Shown in pieces: positions 18,931-28,243 of a stretch of 64,000 nucleotides of DNA (position 1 is the stretch's first letter; every line of letters begins with the position of its first letter). This DNA comes from Rhodocytophaga rosea (GTDB lineage Bacteria > Bacteroidota > Bacteroidia > Cytophagales > 172606-1). The notes beneath the pieces are model-generated. The model ran no database searches. It was not told where the DNA came from and saw only the letters and a program-made list of their open reading frames with translations. Where the stretch lies: contig NZ_CP048222.1 in the NCBI RefSeq assembly GCF_010119975.1, positions 7,354,501 through 7,418,500 of the forward strand. Direction: 5' to 3'. The position numbers and the translations under genes were made by a program.

Positions 18931-19190
18931 AAAAATAAATGTATTAGGTAGAATTTAAAATATTATTGGTTTTACTTGATTTGCTGAATTGTTATGTGTT
19001 GCCATTTAAACCATAGCTGATGCATTTAGGAATTAGCTGATGAGCACAATATGCAAGTTCCACTGTTTCCACAACCAATGGCTGCATATGGTTTTTAATC
19101 CCTTTTTATATACACAAAGATAAAGCGAATCCCTGACCGGGTATTGTAAGAATGCGGCAAGTTCATTGTAAAAATGCGGCAATTTTTATT

Positions 19191-20021
19191 TTAGCGTCTG
19201 GGAGACAGGCTTCCCACCAGGTGAACAAGTTCTTTGTTTTCCTCCAGATATTGCTGGGGCGTCCTTCCGGTAAACTCGATAAAATCTTTAATAAAATGAG
19301 ACTGATCGTAGTAAGTAGACTGATTTAACAGCAAAGGCCAGTTCACTTTTTGTTTGCCTGCAATCTGATGAAAGAGATAAGCCATTCGCCGGATGCGGGC
19401 ATAATATTTAGGGCTCAACCCCACTTTTTTAAAAAATTGACGCTCGAAATTCCTCCGGGACATGTATACTCCTTCCATCATCTCTTTTACATTCAACATG
19501 CCATTTTTTAACATAATCAAATCTGCCGCTTTGTCAATGAAGTCGGGCCTGGGCTGATTGGTTTGATAATAATGTAGGGTAAATGATTCGAGTAACTTTA
19601 CCTTTTCGATTGCCTGGGAAGCACTGGCTAACAATGCTTTGTATTTGTGTATTAAAGTGGCTGGAAAAACCTGAGTCAAATCAATCCGCTCCTCAGTATA
19701 TTGGTAGGTAGGCAGGTCAAATAAGGTGGCAAGGGCTGCCGGTTTCAATACAATGCCAGCCTGCGAAATAGTGCCTTGCAAAAAAAGTTTATAACTGTAA
19801 ATAGCCTGTCCGGCAACAAATTGCTGAGGAACCAGTAATTTTTCGTACTTTTTATTTTGCAGGTAATAAGGATCACCGCCGTTAAATACAATGGAACAAA
19901 AACCACTGGGGGGTGATTCTACCATCAGATTGTCAATGGGTTGATTCTGGGAATCCCATATAAAGTAGCATTCTACAAAAGGTGCTAGTTCACTGCAAGG
20001 ACTATATCTTTGATAGATCAT
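19191..20021 (-). CDS. AraC-family transcriptional regulator with DUF6597-type N-terminus
   Basis: 276 residues. The N-terminal half (YQRYSPCSELAPFVECYFIW, then PPSGFCSIVFNGGDPYYLQ) matches the DUF6597 ligand-binding domain common in Bacteroidota AraC proteins. The C-terminal half has the two helix-turn-helix units: LNVKEMMEGVYMSRRNFERQ (about 176-195) and YYDQSHFIKDFIEFTGRTPQ near 238-257. It probably acts as an activator of a nearby promoter, perhaps the SnoaL-like gene downstream on the same strand. The inducer is unknown. Confidence 0.88.
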   Translation of the reverse strand: MIYQRYSPCSELAPFVECYFIWDSQNQPIDNLMVESPPSGFCSIVFNGGDPYYLQNKKYEKLLVPQQFVAGQAIYSYKLFLQGTISQAGIVLKPAALATLFDLPTYQYTEERIDLTQVFPATLIHKYKALLASASQAIEKVKLLESFTLHYYQTNQPRPDFIDKAADLIMLKNGMLNVKEMMEGVYMSRRNFERQFFKKVGLSPKYYARIRRMAYLFHQIAGKQKVNWPLLLNQSTYYDQSHFIKDFIEFTGRTPQQYLEENKELVHLVGSLSPRR

Positions 20022-20685
20022 GACAGATCCCGGAGAGAATAAATAAACGCAAAAAAGGCTGTTCAGAAAAGAAGACTAATATAAAGTAACAAAAACTCCT
20101 TTGAATTCGCTAACTAAACTTTGATTGTTTTAAACAGGGGTTGAAAAGGATCTATTATAAGGAGTAATGCCTGGTTTACTTTCCACTATTGTATCAATGC
20201 ACACGGCATTATTAAGATAAGGATGCAGATGGTAAGCCAATGCCATACAGTAGTATTTTACTGTTAACCATTGCCGGTATTTTGTACTATATCATTACAA
20301 GTTATGATATACGAAACTAACAAATAAGCCCGATGAAACCTGAAAAAAAATACGGCCTATACCTGCTATTATATATCTTTTTCTGTGCATTATGTCTGCT
20401 ACTGGATAGCTGTAGTATGAAAATCATCGCCTTTATAACAGTAGAATCTGAATTTGTCAGTTCTAACTTGCTATCTTTGAGAGGAGGATAATAGGTATAT
20501 TTAGTGATAACGCGGTTCAATTCCCAATGCTTACCTCTGAAACAGGGGTAGGGGACTTATCTAGGATTCATGCTCATTAATTTTTCTAAGAGTATAGGAT
20601 CATTCTTCTATAGTTATAGGCGGGTAGAATTTTCAAAAAGATGAATACTTTTCCTCTCATTCTAAAAATAGGTTTACTATTATAA
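20022..20685. other. Long intergenic region
   Basis: 664 bp between divergent AraC and LysR genes. A 67-codon leftward ORF (20317-20520) lacks coding character. No riboswitch, tRNA or repeat was recognised. It must contain the promoters of both regulators. Confidence 0.35.
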
Positions 20686-21579
20686 ATGTTCGATTTTCGC
20701 CTGAAAGTATTCTACACAGTTGCCAGGAGGCTTAACTTTACCAAAGCTGCTGAAGAACTACTCATCTCACAGCCGGCTGTTACCAATCACATCAAAGAGC
20801 TGGAAAGCCAGTTTAACCAGGCTCTTTTCGAACGCAGAGGCAATAAGGTGCTGCTTACAGCTGCCGGAAAAGTGCTGCTCAAACATACGGAGGCCATACA
20901 GGAAATTTACCGGCAAATAGAATTTGATCTGGGCCGGTTAAACCAGTCTTTTCAGGGAGTATTGCATGTAGGTGCCAGTACATCCATCGCCCAGTATGTC
21001 TTGCCCCCGTTTTTAGCCAGGTTTCACAGGCTGCACCTGGAAGTAAAAGTGGAGCTTTTTAATGGCAATACCGAACTCATTGAACAGGCATTACTCGATA
21101 AACAGATAGAAGTGGGAGTCATCGAGGGAAAATCCAAACGAAGGGAATTGCATTACACCCCTTTTTTAAAAGATGAAATTGTGCTGGTGTGCAGCAGTAA
21201 AAATCCGTTGGCTAAAAAAGAAGAAATCAGCCTGGAGCAACTCACGAAGATTCCTCTTTTGCTCAGAGAGCCTGGGTCTGGCACACTGGAGGTGATTGCA
21301 GATGCCTTAAAACAAAAGGGTATACGCCTGTCGGACTTACTTGTAGAAATGCAGTTGGGAAGTACAGAAGCCATCAAGTCCTACCTGCAACATTCTGATT
21401 GTATAGCTTTTTTATCTTTACATGCTATATTGAAGGAACTGGAAAGTGGAACGATCAAAATTATAGAAATTAAAAAGTTTAGTATTCACCGTACTTTTTA
21501 CTTTATCACTCCCCAGGGACAGGAAGGTGGTTTACCTGCGCTGTTTATCCGCTTTTTGCTACAGAATCATAATCTTTAA
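20686..21579 (+). CDS. LysR-family regulator, probably of sulfite reductase genes
   Basis: A 297-residue LysR-type regulator. The winged HTH is at residues 1-60 (FTKAAEELLISQPAVTNHIK), followed by the periplasmic-binding-protein-like effector domain (about 88-295), with GVLHVGASTSIAQYVLPPF at its start and LLLREPGSGTLEVI in the second lobe. It lies immediately upstream of cysJ and cysI on the same strand. In Bacillus the LysR protein CysL activates cysJI, so an equivalent activator role is a reasonable inference; direct evidence for the effector is lacking. A 15-bp palindrome of LysR-box form (21732-21746) lies between this gene and cysJ. Confidence 0.9.
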   Translation: MFDFRLKVFYTVARRLNFTKAAEELLISQPAVTNHIKELESQFNQALFERRGNKVLLTAAGKVLLKHTEAIQEIYRQIEFDLGRLNQSFQGVLHVGASTSIAQYVLPPFLARFHRLHLEVKVELFNGNTELIEQALLDKQIEVGVIEGKSKRRELHYTPFLKDEIVLVCSSKNPLAKKEEISLEQLTKIPLLLREPGSGTLEVIADALKQKGIRLSDLLVEMQLGSTEAIKSYLQHSDCIAFLSLHAILKELESGTIKIIEIKKFSIHRTFYFITPQGQEGGLPALFIRFLLQNHNL

Positions 21580-21731
21580 TTATTTAATTTTTTCGGTTAC
21601 AAGCTTAGCGGTAAAATGAGGTTAGGCTTTTTATTCATAAATACTGCATAATTTTAAGTTTGTTTTGACGATGTTTTCTCGTACACCTGCCTCGTCTTCT
21701 TCAATCTACCTTTTCTTTCTAAGCTATTGCT

Positions 21732-21746
21732 ATAACTTTAAGTTAT
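21732..21746. promoter_or_regulatory. Candidate LysR operator upstream of cysJ
   Basis: ATAACTTTAAGTTAT is a perfect inverted repeat around one central base (21739) and fits the T-N11-A rule for LysR-type sites (T at 21733, A at 21745). It sits between the LysR gene and cysJ. Binding is inferred from position and symmetry only. Confidence 0.45.
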
Positions 21747-21942
21747 TAAAGATAAAAAAATGCGATTGGGATACGATACGCATCCAACCTACCTTTGAAC
21801 CATAAAATAGTATTGTGGGAGTATTCCATTTTCTAAAAGGGGTAAAGAATGATTATCACTTGAAATGATAACTCAACAACCATATTCCCCATTTGGAAGC
21901 AACGGGTTTAAGAAATACACTATAACCAAATCAACAAAGCTC

Positions 21943-23751
21943 ATGGATTTTAAGCAGGGATTAAAAAGGGGACCGTTTTCTGAGAAACAAGCCACACAAT
22001 TGAGTGAAGCCTTATCTGGATTGGATGCCGAAGGTATTCAATGGCTGAGTGGCTATTTTACAGGATTGTCTCAAGCTTTTCCAGGAGGTGTAGCAGCCAG
22101 CAGTAGTATAGCGGCAAATGGCTCAGCTGTTTCTACGCAGAAATTAACGGTTTTGTATGGCACACATACTGGTAATTGTGAAGCGTTAGCCCGAACCCTG
22201 GCCACTGATGCCAAATCGCAGGGTATAGAAGTGGAAGTTTTTGATATGGCTTCTTTCAAAACCAGGGACCTGAAAAAAATTACCAATCTTGCTGTGCTGG
22301 TAAGCACCCATGGAATCGGCGAACCTCCTATGCAAGCTGAGGAACTCTATCATTTTCTGCATAGCAAAAAAGCTCCGGATCTTTCCCATATTCAGTATTC
22401 TGTACTGGCTCTTGGCGACAGCAGCTATGTGGACTTCTGCCAGACCGGAAAAGAATTTGATGCCATCCTGGAGAAATTAGGCGCTCAGCGCATAAGCCCC
22501 CGTATAGATTGTGATGTGGATTATGAGGACGATGCAGTGGCCTGGCAACAAGCATTACTGAAAGTAATGGCTCAACACTCGAACATAACTCCTGCGGCAG
22601 ATATAAAAGTTACGGGAGAAACTGTGGCAAGTCAGTCTGTATATTCCAGAAAAAACCCGTTTGAGGCTACCATTCTTGAAAAGATTAACTTGAATGGAAA
22701 GGGCTCTTCCAAAGAAACCATACACCTTGAAATGAGCCTGGAAGGTTCCGGATTGCAGTATGAACCTGGAGATGCACTTGGGGTATATGGCACCAATTCT
22801 CCTTCCCTGATAGAAGGTGTGTTAAAAGCTACTCATCTATCAGATATGCAACTGGTACAAGGTCATAATGGCGAAAAAACTCTTTCTCAGGCGCTGACCT
22901 ATGATTATGAACTGAGCCCCCTTTCATCGGTGACTTTGTCAAAATATGCCCAGCTTACCGGAAGTACCCGGCTTCAAAATATCCTGTCGGATAATGAAAA
23001 GCTGCTGAGCTATCTGCATGGACGTGATCTGCTGGATCTCCTGAAAGAGTTTCCTTATAAATTATCTGCCAGCGATCTGCTGTCTGTTCTGAGGAAAAAT
23101 AATCCCAGAATGTATTCTATTGCATCTTCCCAGGCGGCTGTTGAAGAGGAAGTACACCTGCTAGTTTCAGTAGTCCGCTACCAGGCCTATGGAAGGCATA
23201 AAGAAGGGCTTTGCTCAGCAACCCTGGCAGACCGGTTTAAAGTAGATGATAAAGTGAAAGTGTTCGTAGATAAAAACACCCGCTTTAAACTTCCCGACGA
23301 TCCCGATGCGCCTATTATTATGATTGGTCCTGGCACAGGCGTAGCGCCTTTCAGAGCCTTTATGCAGCACCGGGAGGCTTCCGGACATCAGGGAAATTCA
23401 TGGCTGTTCTTCGGCGACCGCAACTTTACTACCGATTTTCTGTATCAAACAGAATGGCAGCAATACCTGAAGGCAGGCATTCTTACTAAAGCAGATGTAG
23501 CCTTCTCCAGAGACCAGCAGCAGAAACAGTATGTGCAGCATAAAATGATGGATAATGGAAAAGATTTGTATGACTGGCTGGAAAATGGTGCCCACTTTTA
23601 TATATGCGGCGATGCCAAGCAAATGGCCAAAGATGTCGATCGTACGTTAAAGACCATCATTCAACAACAGGGAGGCATAACCCTGGAAAAGGCCGAAGAA
23701 TATGTAAAATATCTGCAACTGTCGAACCGCTACCAGACAGATATTTATTAG
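21943..23751 (+). CDS. cysJ: Assimilatory NADPH-sulfite reductase flavoprotein subunit
   Basis: Passes electrons from NADPH through FAD and FMN to the CysI haemoprotein for reduction of sulfite to sulfide in cysteine synthesis. The flavodoxin-like FMN domain begins LTVLYGTHTGNCEALARTLA, followed by VSTHGIGEPP and LALGDSSYVDFC. The FAD domain has RMYSIASS. The NADPH-binding part has GPGTGVAPFRAFMQHREA and FFGDRN, and ends with the CysJ-type C-terminus RYQTDIY. The frame also has an ATG 26 codons upstream at 21865, but that extension looks unlike family members, so 21943 is preferred (602 residues). It is followed 47 bp later by cysI. Confidence 0.95.
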   Translation: MDFKQGLKRGPFSEKQATQLSEALSGLDAEGIQWLSGYFTGLSQAFPGGVAASSSIAANGSAVSTQKLTVLYGTHTGNCEALARTLATDAKSQGIEVEVFDMASFKTRDLKKITNLAVLVSTHGIGEPPMQAEELYHFLHSKKAPDLSHIQYSVLALGDSSYVDFCQTGKEFDAILEKLGAQRISPRIDCDVDYEDDAVAWQQALLKVMAQHSNITPAADIKVTGETVASQSVYSRKNPFEATILEKINLNGKGSSKETIHLEMSLEGSGLQYEPGDALGVYGTNSPSLIEGVLKATHLSDMQLVQGHNGEKTLSQALTYDYELSPLSSVTLSKYAQLTGSTRLQNILSDNEKLLSYLHGRDLLDLLKEFPYKLSASDLLSVLRKNNPRMYSIASSQAAVEEEVHLLVSVVRYQAYGRHKEGLCSATLADRFKVDDKVKVFVDKNTRFKLPDDPDAPIIMIGPGTGVAPFRAFMQHREASGHQGNSWLFFGDRNFTTDFLYQTEWQQYLKAGILTKADVAFSRDQQQKQYVQHKMMDNGKDLYDWLENGAHFYICGDAKQMAKDVDRTLKTIIQQQGGITLEKAEEYVKYLQLSNRYQTDIY

Positions 23752-23798
23752 GACAATCAAATTAGCGCAGTGTTTTTTACTAAGAAACAATCAGCAGC

Positions 23799-25490
23799 AT
23801 GCAAGAGCAACTGGAAAAGCAGGAATTATCTGCCGATGAATATATAAAAGAAAAGAGTGATTTTCTGCGGGGCACCATCAAGGAAAGCCTGAGCAATCCC
23901 TTAACCGGCGCTTTGCACCCCGACGATATAAAGCTAATCAAGTACCATGGCTCTTACCAGCAACATGACCGCGACCTGGAAAGTGAGCGCAAAAAGCAGA
24001 AGTTGGAGCCTTTGTATCAGTTTATGGTACGGGTACGGGTGGCCGGAGGTATTACCACACCTCAGCAATGGCTTGCCCTGGATGAACTTTCGGATACATA
24101 TGGCAATGGCACCATGAAACTTACTACAAGGCAGTCGTTTCAGTTTCATGGGATTTTAAAACGCCACCTTAAGCCTACCATTAAGGCTGTAAATGAAACC
24201 TTATTAAGTACTATTGCTACCTGCGGAGATGTTAACCGGAACGTGATGTGCACGCCCAACCCTTACCAGTCCCGGGTGCATGAAGAGGTGTATTATATTG
24301 CGGTCGGGTTAAGTGAATATTTCAAGCCGAAAACCACCGCCTACCACGAAATCTGGCTGGATGAGGAAAAAGTAGCCGGTACTCCTGATGAAGAACCCAT
24401 ATATGGGGAAACATATCTGCCCCGGAAGTTTAAAATTGCCTTAGCCATTCCGCCCAGAAATGACATTGATGTGTTTGCTAATGATCTGGGTTTAATTGCT
24501 ATTGAAGAAAATGGTGAACTGAAAGGATTTAATATCTGTGTGGGCGGAGGCCTGGGCAGCACTTTTGGTGAAAAAGAAACCTATCCGAGGCTGGCAGATG
24601 TCATAGGGTTTGTGCCCAAAGATAAAGTTATAGAAGCTTCAGAAACGGTAATCACCATCCAGAGAGATTATGGTAACCGTGCCAACCGGCGAAATTCCAG
24701 GCTTAAATACACCATCGACAAAAGAGGGCTGGAATGGTTTGTTCAGGAAATGAAAACCCGTTTAGGCTGGGAATTGGAAAAACCAAGGTCCTATCAATTC
24801 CAAACCAATGGCGATCAGTATGGATGGCTAAAAGGGAGTAATGGCAAATGGTTTTATACCCTGTTTGTGGAAAATGGCCGGGTAAAAGATGAGAAAGGAT
24901 ATGGGTTGAAAAAAGCACTGAGAGAAATAGCTCTTGTGCTGAAAGGAGACATGCGCCTTACCGGAAATCAGAACCTGATTATTGGCAATGTAGACGAACC
25001 AGATAAAAGCACCATTGAAGATATTTTAATGCAGTATGGAGTACTCAACCACCCCAAACTAACCGGACTCCGGCGAAATTCTATGGCCTGTGTTGCACTG
25101 AATACCTGCGGCCTTGCCTTTGCCGAAGCAGAACGTTATTTACCTTCTCTCATCGATAAACTGGATGTAATACTGAAGAAACATGGTCTGGAAAACAAGG
25201 AGATCAACATACGAATGACCGGATGCCCCAATGGCTGTGCCCGCTCTTCACTGGGAGAAATCGGCCTTATTGGCCGAGCTGTGGGAAGGTATAATTTGTA
25301 CTTAGGGGCCAGCCACAACGGAGACAGGTTAAATTCCTTGTATAAAGAAATGCTTTCTGAAGAAGCGATTATAGAAACACTTGAACCTATTATTGCATCC
25401 TATGCCCAGGAAAGGGAAGGAGGGGAGCATTTTGGTGATTTTGTTATCCGGAAAAATATTATAGAAGCTACCGACAGACCTGGTTATTAG
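23799..25490 (+). CDS. cysI: Assimilatory sulfite reductase haemoprotein subunit
   Basis: Reduces sulfite to hydrogen sulfide by six electrons using sirohaem and a [4Fe-4S] cluster. The four cluster ligands are visible as Cys431-X5-Cys437 (CVALNTC) and Cys476-X3-Cys480 (CPNGC), the last also bridging to sirohaem. Sirohaem/sulfite-binding basic segments are present: [12 protein letters not shown] and [13 protein letters not shown] in the N-terminal part and [16 protein letters not shown] in the middle. Length (563) is typical for CysI. It directly follows cysJ, forming the NADPH-dependent two-subunit enzyme. No sirohaem synthesis or ATP-sulfurylase genes appear in the window. Confidence 0.96.
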   Translation: MQEQLEKQELSADEYIKEKSDFLRGTIKESLSNPLTGALHPDDIKLIKYHGSYQQHDRDLESERKKQKLEPLYQFMVRVRVAGGITTPQQWLALDELSDTYGNGTMKLTTRQSFQFHGILKRHLKPTIKAVNETLLSTIATCGDVNRNVMCTPNPYQSRVHEEVYYIAVGLSEYFKPKTTAYHEIWLDEEKVAGTPDEEPIYGETYLPRKFKIALAIPPRNDIDVFANDLGLIAIEENGELKGFNICVGGGLGSTFGEKETYPRLADVIGFVPKDKVIEASETVITIQRDYGNRANRRNSRLKYTIDKRGLEWFVQEMKTRLGWELEKPRSYQFQTNGDQYGWLKGSNGKWFYTLFVENGRVKDEKGYGLKKALREIALVLKGDMRLTGNQNLIIGNVDEPDKSTIEDILMQYGVLNHPKLTGLRRNSMACVALNTCGLAFAEAERYLPSLIDKLDVILKKHGLENKEINIRMTGCPNGCARSSLGEIGLIGRAVGRYNLYLGASHNGDRLNSLYKEMLSEEAIIETLEPIIASYAQEREGGEHFGDFVIRKNIIEATDRPGY

Positions 25491-25818
25491 ATACTCCACA
25501 TATTTATTTTTGCTTTTCATTTACTAAGTTTAATTACTATCGGCTAATTTTGTTTTGCATCAGACTTGAAAATTTGAAACGGTTTATAAAACACTAGCTT
25601 TTCTCTTAGACCTGCCACACATAGGCGCATTCTTCTCTGGTCACTTTTGATCTAGATATAGAAACGGCTATTTCTTGAGTTCATATGTAAGCTTTGAGCT
25701 ACTACACCTACGCTTGATTCATCTATTTCATTTATGAACCTAAGGGATTGTGTTAATCTAAACAGCCTGGTATACAGCCTATTCAAAAGTAATAAGTTCA
25801 TATTGAGTTTTTTATATA
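25491..25818. other. Intergenic between convergent genes
   Basis: 328 bp between the ends of cysI and the MFS porter gene. No strong terminator hairpin, RNA or gene remnant was recognised. Confidence 0.35.
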
Positions 25819-27222
25819 TTATTTGCCATGTATTGTTAGTTCTTCGTTTTCTTTTTTCTTGACACCCAACTGGATTTCCAGTTGTTCGAGAGGTACTCCT
25901 TTGGTTTCAATAAAAAAGAACCAAACCACAAAGAACTGAAGTACCATCATCACACAACCAAACAGGAATGGAATGGCTAAACCTATGCTGGAACTAGCTA
26001 CAATGGGCGGATACACTTGTGCCGCTATCGCACATAAACTCCAATGAGTAAAACTTCCCAATGCCTGGCCTTTGCTTCGAACTTTATTAGGAAATACTTC
26101 ACTAATGTATACCCAGATCACTGCTCCCTGGGAAAAGGAAAAAAAGAGAATAAAGCAAGCCACTCCCCACGGAAACAGCTCAATCAGATTCCTGGTCCAG
26201 GCAATATATGCACACAAAGCCAAAGGAATAGCAGAACCCCAGGAACCGATTAATAAAAGTTTTTTTCTTCCAATTTTATCAATGGTAAGAAGTGCGACTG
26301 TAACGGCAATTACATTGGCCACCCCAATGAGTATAGGCTGGAATTTTCCACCGAAGGATGCTCCTATTTCATTGAGTGTATCATTAAGATAATAAAGAAA
26401 GCCGTTTACAAATGAAAGCTGGTTAAAGGCAGCTACAGCCACTCCCAGAAAAATAGGATACGCATATTTCCGCTGAAAGAGTTTTTCAGTAGTATGGCTG
26501 GTTGAGGACTTTAAAGAATTTTGTATTTCGGTCATCGCCTCATTTACCTGTAGTTCGCCCATTTGCAGTAAAATACCTTTGGCTTCCTCATTTCTTCCTA
26601 TAGACATTAACCAGCGTGGACTATCAGGAATGGTAAACAGCATGATAAAAAATAACAATGCCGGAACACCACCCATCGCAAACATGAGCCGCCATTGCAT
26701 GGTAAGTACATCCGTATTGAGCAACTCAATGATAGCATTGGAGAAATAGGCAACCAGAATGCCTAAGCATACATTAAACTGAAATAATATGACCAGTCGT
26801 CCGCGTAATTTTGCCGGCGAGATTTCTGCCAGATACATGGGAATAATGGCAGAGGAACCGCCAATACCAATACCGCCAATAAACCGTGCGATAGCGAGCG
26901 ACCAGAAATCCCAGGCTATGGCGCAACCTATGGCTGAAATGAAAAACAGTGCCGCCAGTACTTTCAGATAATCCCGTCTTCCCCAGATGTCGCCCGGCTT
27001 TGAACTGATTAGTGTGCCCACAATAGTACCGATCAAAGCGGAAGAAACTACAAAGCCCATCGCCCAGTCGGAAAGGTTAAACAGCGTTTTAACGGAAGAG
27101 GTAGTGCCTGCAATTACGGCTGTATCAAACCCAAACAGCAAGCCACCCAGCGACGAAACGATGGCCGCTCTGATTAACGGTCCGGTTACCTGATACCCTT
27201 TATTTTGTTGAGATTGATTCAT
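25819..27222 (-). CDS. MFS sugar porter (SP family)
   Basis: Twelve-helix inner-membrane monosaccharide transporter of the sugar porter family, normally proton-coupled. Family signatures are GGLLFGFDTAVIAG in TM1, GDIWGRRDYLKV (loop 2-3), PMYLAEISPAKLRGRL, PDSPRWLMSIGR (PESPR motif), YISEVFPNKVRSKGQALGSF, and the C-terminal ETKGVPLEQLE (PETKG motif). Length (467) is typical. It is last in the leftward PUL operon, 13 bp after the ROK kinase gene, so it probably imports the monosaccharide, inferred to be fructose, released by the GH32-like enzyme. Substrate specificity is not readable from sequence. Confidence 0.94.
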   Translation of the reverse strand: MNQSQQNKGYQVTGPLIRAAIVSSLGGLLFGFDTAVIAGTTSSVKTLFNLSDWAMGFVVSSALIGTIVGTLISSKPGDIWGRRDYLKVLAALFFISAIGCAIAWDFWSLAIARFIGGIGIGGSSAIIPMYLAEISPAKLRGRLVILFQFNVCLGILVAYFSNAIIELLNTDVLTMQWRLMFAMGGVPALLFFIMLFTIPDSPRWLMSIGRNEEAKGILLQMGELQVNEAMTEIQNSLKSSTSHTTEKLFQRKYAYPIFLGVAVAAFNQLSFVNGFLYYLNDTLNEIGASFGGKFQPILIGVANVIAVTVALLTIDKIGRKKLLLIGSWGSAIPLALCAYIAWTRNLIELFPWGVACFILFFSFSQGAVIWVYISEVFPNKVRSKGQALGSFTHWSLCAIAAQVYPPIVASSSIGLAIPFLFGCVMMVLQFFVVWFFFIETKGVPLEQLEIQLGVKKKENEELTIHGK

Positions 27223-27235
27223 ACCTAAATGAACG

Positions 27236-28237
27236 TTATCTTTTGATAGTTTCTATATGATTGGAATAGTCAGCAGCAATACTTTCTGCCAGACAAAGAG
27301 CGGCTATATCACCAATGTTTTCTGAAAGAGACGCCGGAACAATACGGCAAGCTTTACGGGATTCTTCAATAGCTTCTGTCTGAATTACCGCTTGCAGATA
27401 AGGCTCGAGCAGTGCCTGTGCTCTGCCATAAATACTACCCATAATAATAATTTCAGGGTTTAAGATATCAATCAGGATTGAAAGTCCGGCACCCAGATAC
27501 TGCCCGCAAGTCCGGTAAATATCGATGGCAACCGGATCTCCCTGGTAAGCAGCTTCTGCTACAATTTTGGCCGTGAGAAAAGGCAGTTCTTCCAGGCTTT
27601 GGCAGAATGATACCTTCTGTCCCATCTGTAATTGTTGCCGTACTTTTATCTGGGCAAGCTGGGCAATGCCACCTCCACTACAAAAACCTTCAAAAGACCC
27701 TTCTTTTCCGAACCCGACCGGCCCTAGATTAGCCAGCCGAATATGGCCAACTTCTCCGGCCAGATCCGATGTGCCCGAATAGAGTCTTCCATCCAGAATT
27801 AGCCCGGCTCCCATACCTGTTCCAAAGGTGAGGAAAATAATATTAGAAAAACCTCTGCCTGCGCCATGCTTCCATTCGGCCATCGCACAAGCATTGGCAT
27901 CGTTCTGTAACAAGGTTTTTTTGCCAAATCTTTTTTCTGTGAGAGAAACAATAGGAATATTATCCCAGCCCGGCAAGTTGGGAGGAGATAGAATCAAGCC
28001 TTTCTTACTGCTTAACGGACCTCCGCAACTGATACCAATGCCAGCAATATTTTCTGCAGTTATTCCTTGTTTCACCAGAAGTTCGTCGGCTGTATCAAAC
28101 AAGCCTTCTATCATCTCATATACTGGCTTGTTTGTAGGCAACACTTGTTTGTCTACAATCTGGAGGTCGCCGTTGGTAAGCGTTGTGCCCAGAACCACTG
28201 CACATTTGGTTCCACCAATATCAAAACCTAGTAGCAT
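27236..28237 (-). CDS. ROK-family sugar kinase
   Basis: ATP-dependent hexokinase-like enzyme of the ROK family (333 residues). Visible parts are the phosphate loop FDIGGTKCAVVLG (5-17), catalytic Asp113 in QNDANACA, the FGTGMGAGLILDG segment (138-150), and GEVGHIRL with the conserved His165. The zinc-binding CxCGxxGCxE cluster that normally follows GHxxx is missing. In its place is a stretch around residues 172-186 (GPVGFGKEGSFEGFC) with only one cysteine. It lies 6 bp after the GH32-like gene and 13 bp before the sugar porter gene. A fructokinase or glucokinase role in the locus is inferred. Confidence 0.9.
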   Translation of the reverse strand: MLLGFDIGGTKCAVVLGTTLTNGDLQIVDKQVLPTNKPVYEMIEGLFDTADELLVKQGITAENIAGIGISCGGPLSSKKGLILSPPNLPGWDNIPIVSLTEKRFGKKTLLQNDANACAMAEWKHGAGRGFSNIIFLTFGTGMGAGLILDGRLYSGTSDLAGEVGHIRLANLGPVGFGKEGSFEGFCSGGGIAQLAQIKVRQQLQMGQKVSFCQSLEELPFLTAKIVAEAAYQGDPVAIDIYRTCGQYLGAGLSILIDILNPEIIIMGSIYGRAQALLEPYLQAVIQTEAIEESRKACRIVPASLSENIGDIAALCLAESIAADYSNHIETIKR

Positions 28238-28243
28238 CGTAAT

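Noticed and set aside
20317-20520. 67-codon leftward ORF in the gap between the AraC and LysR genes
   Set aside because: No signal peptide, motif or family resemblance; low-complexity AT-rich composition.
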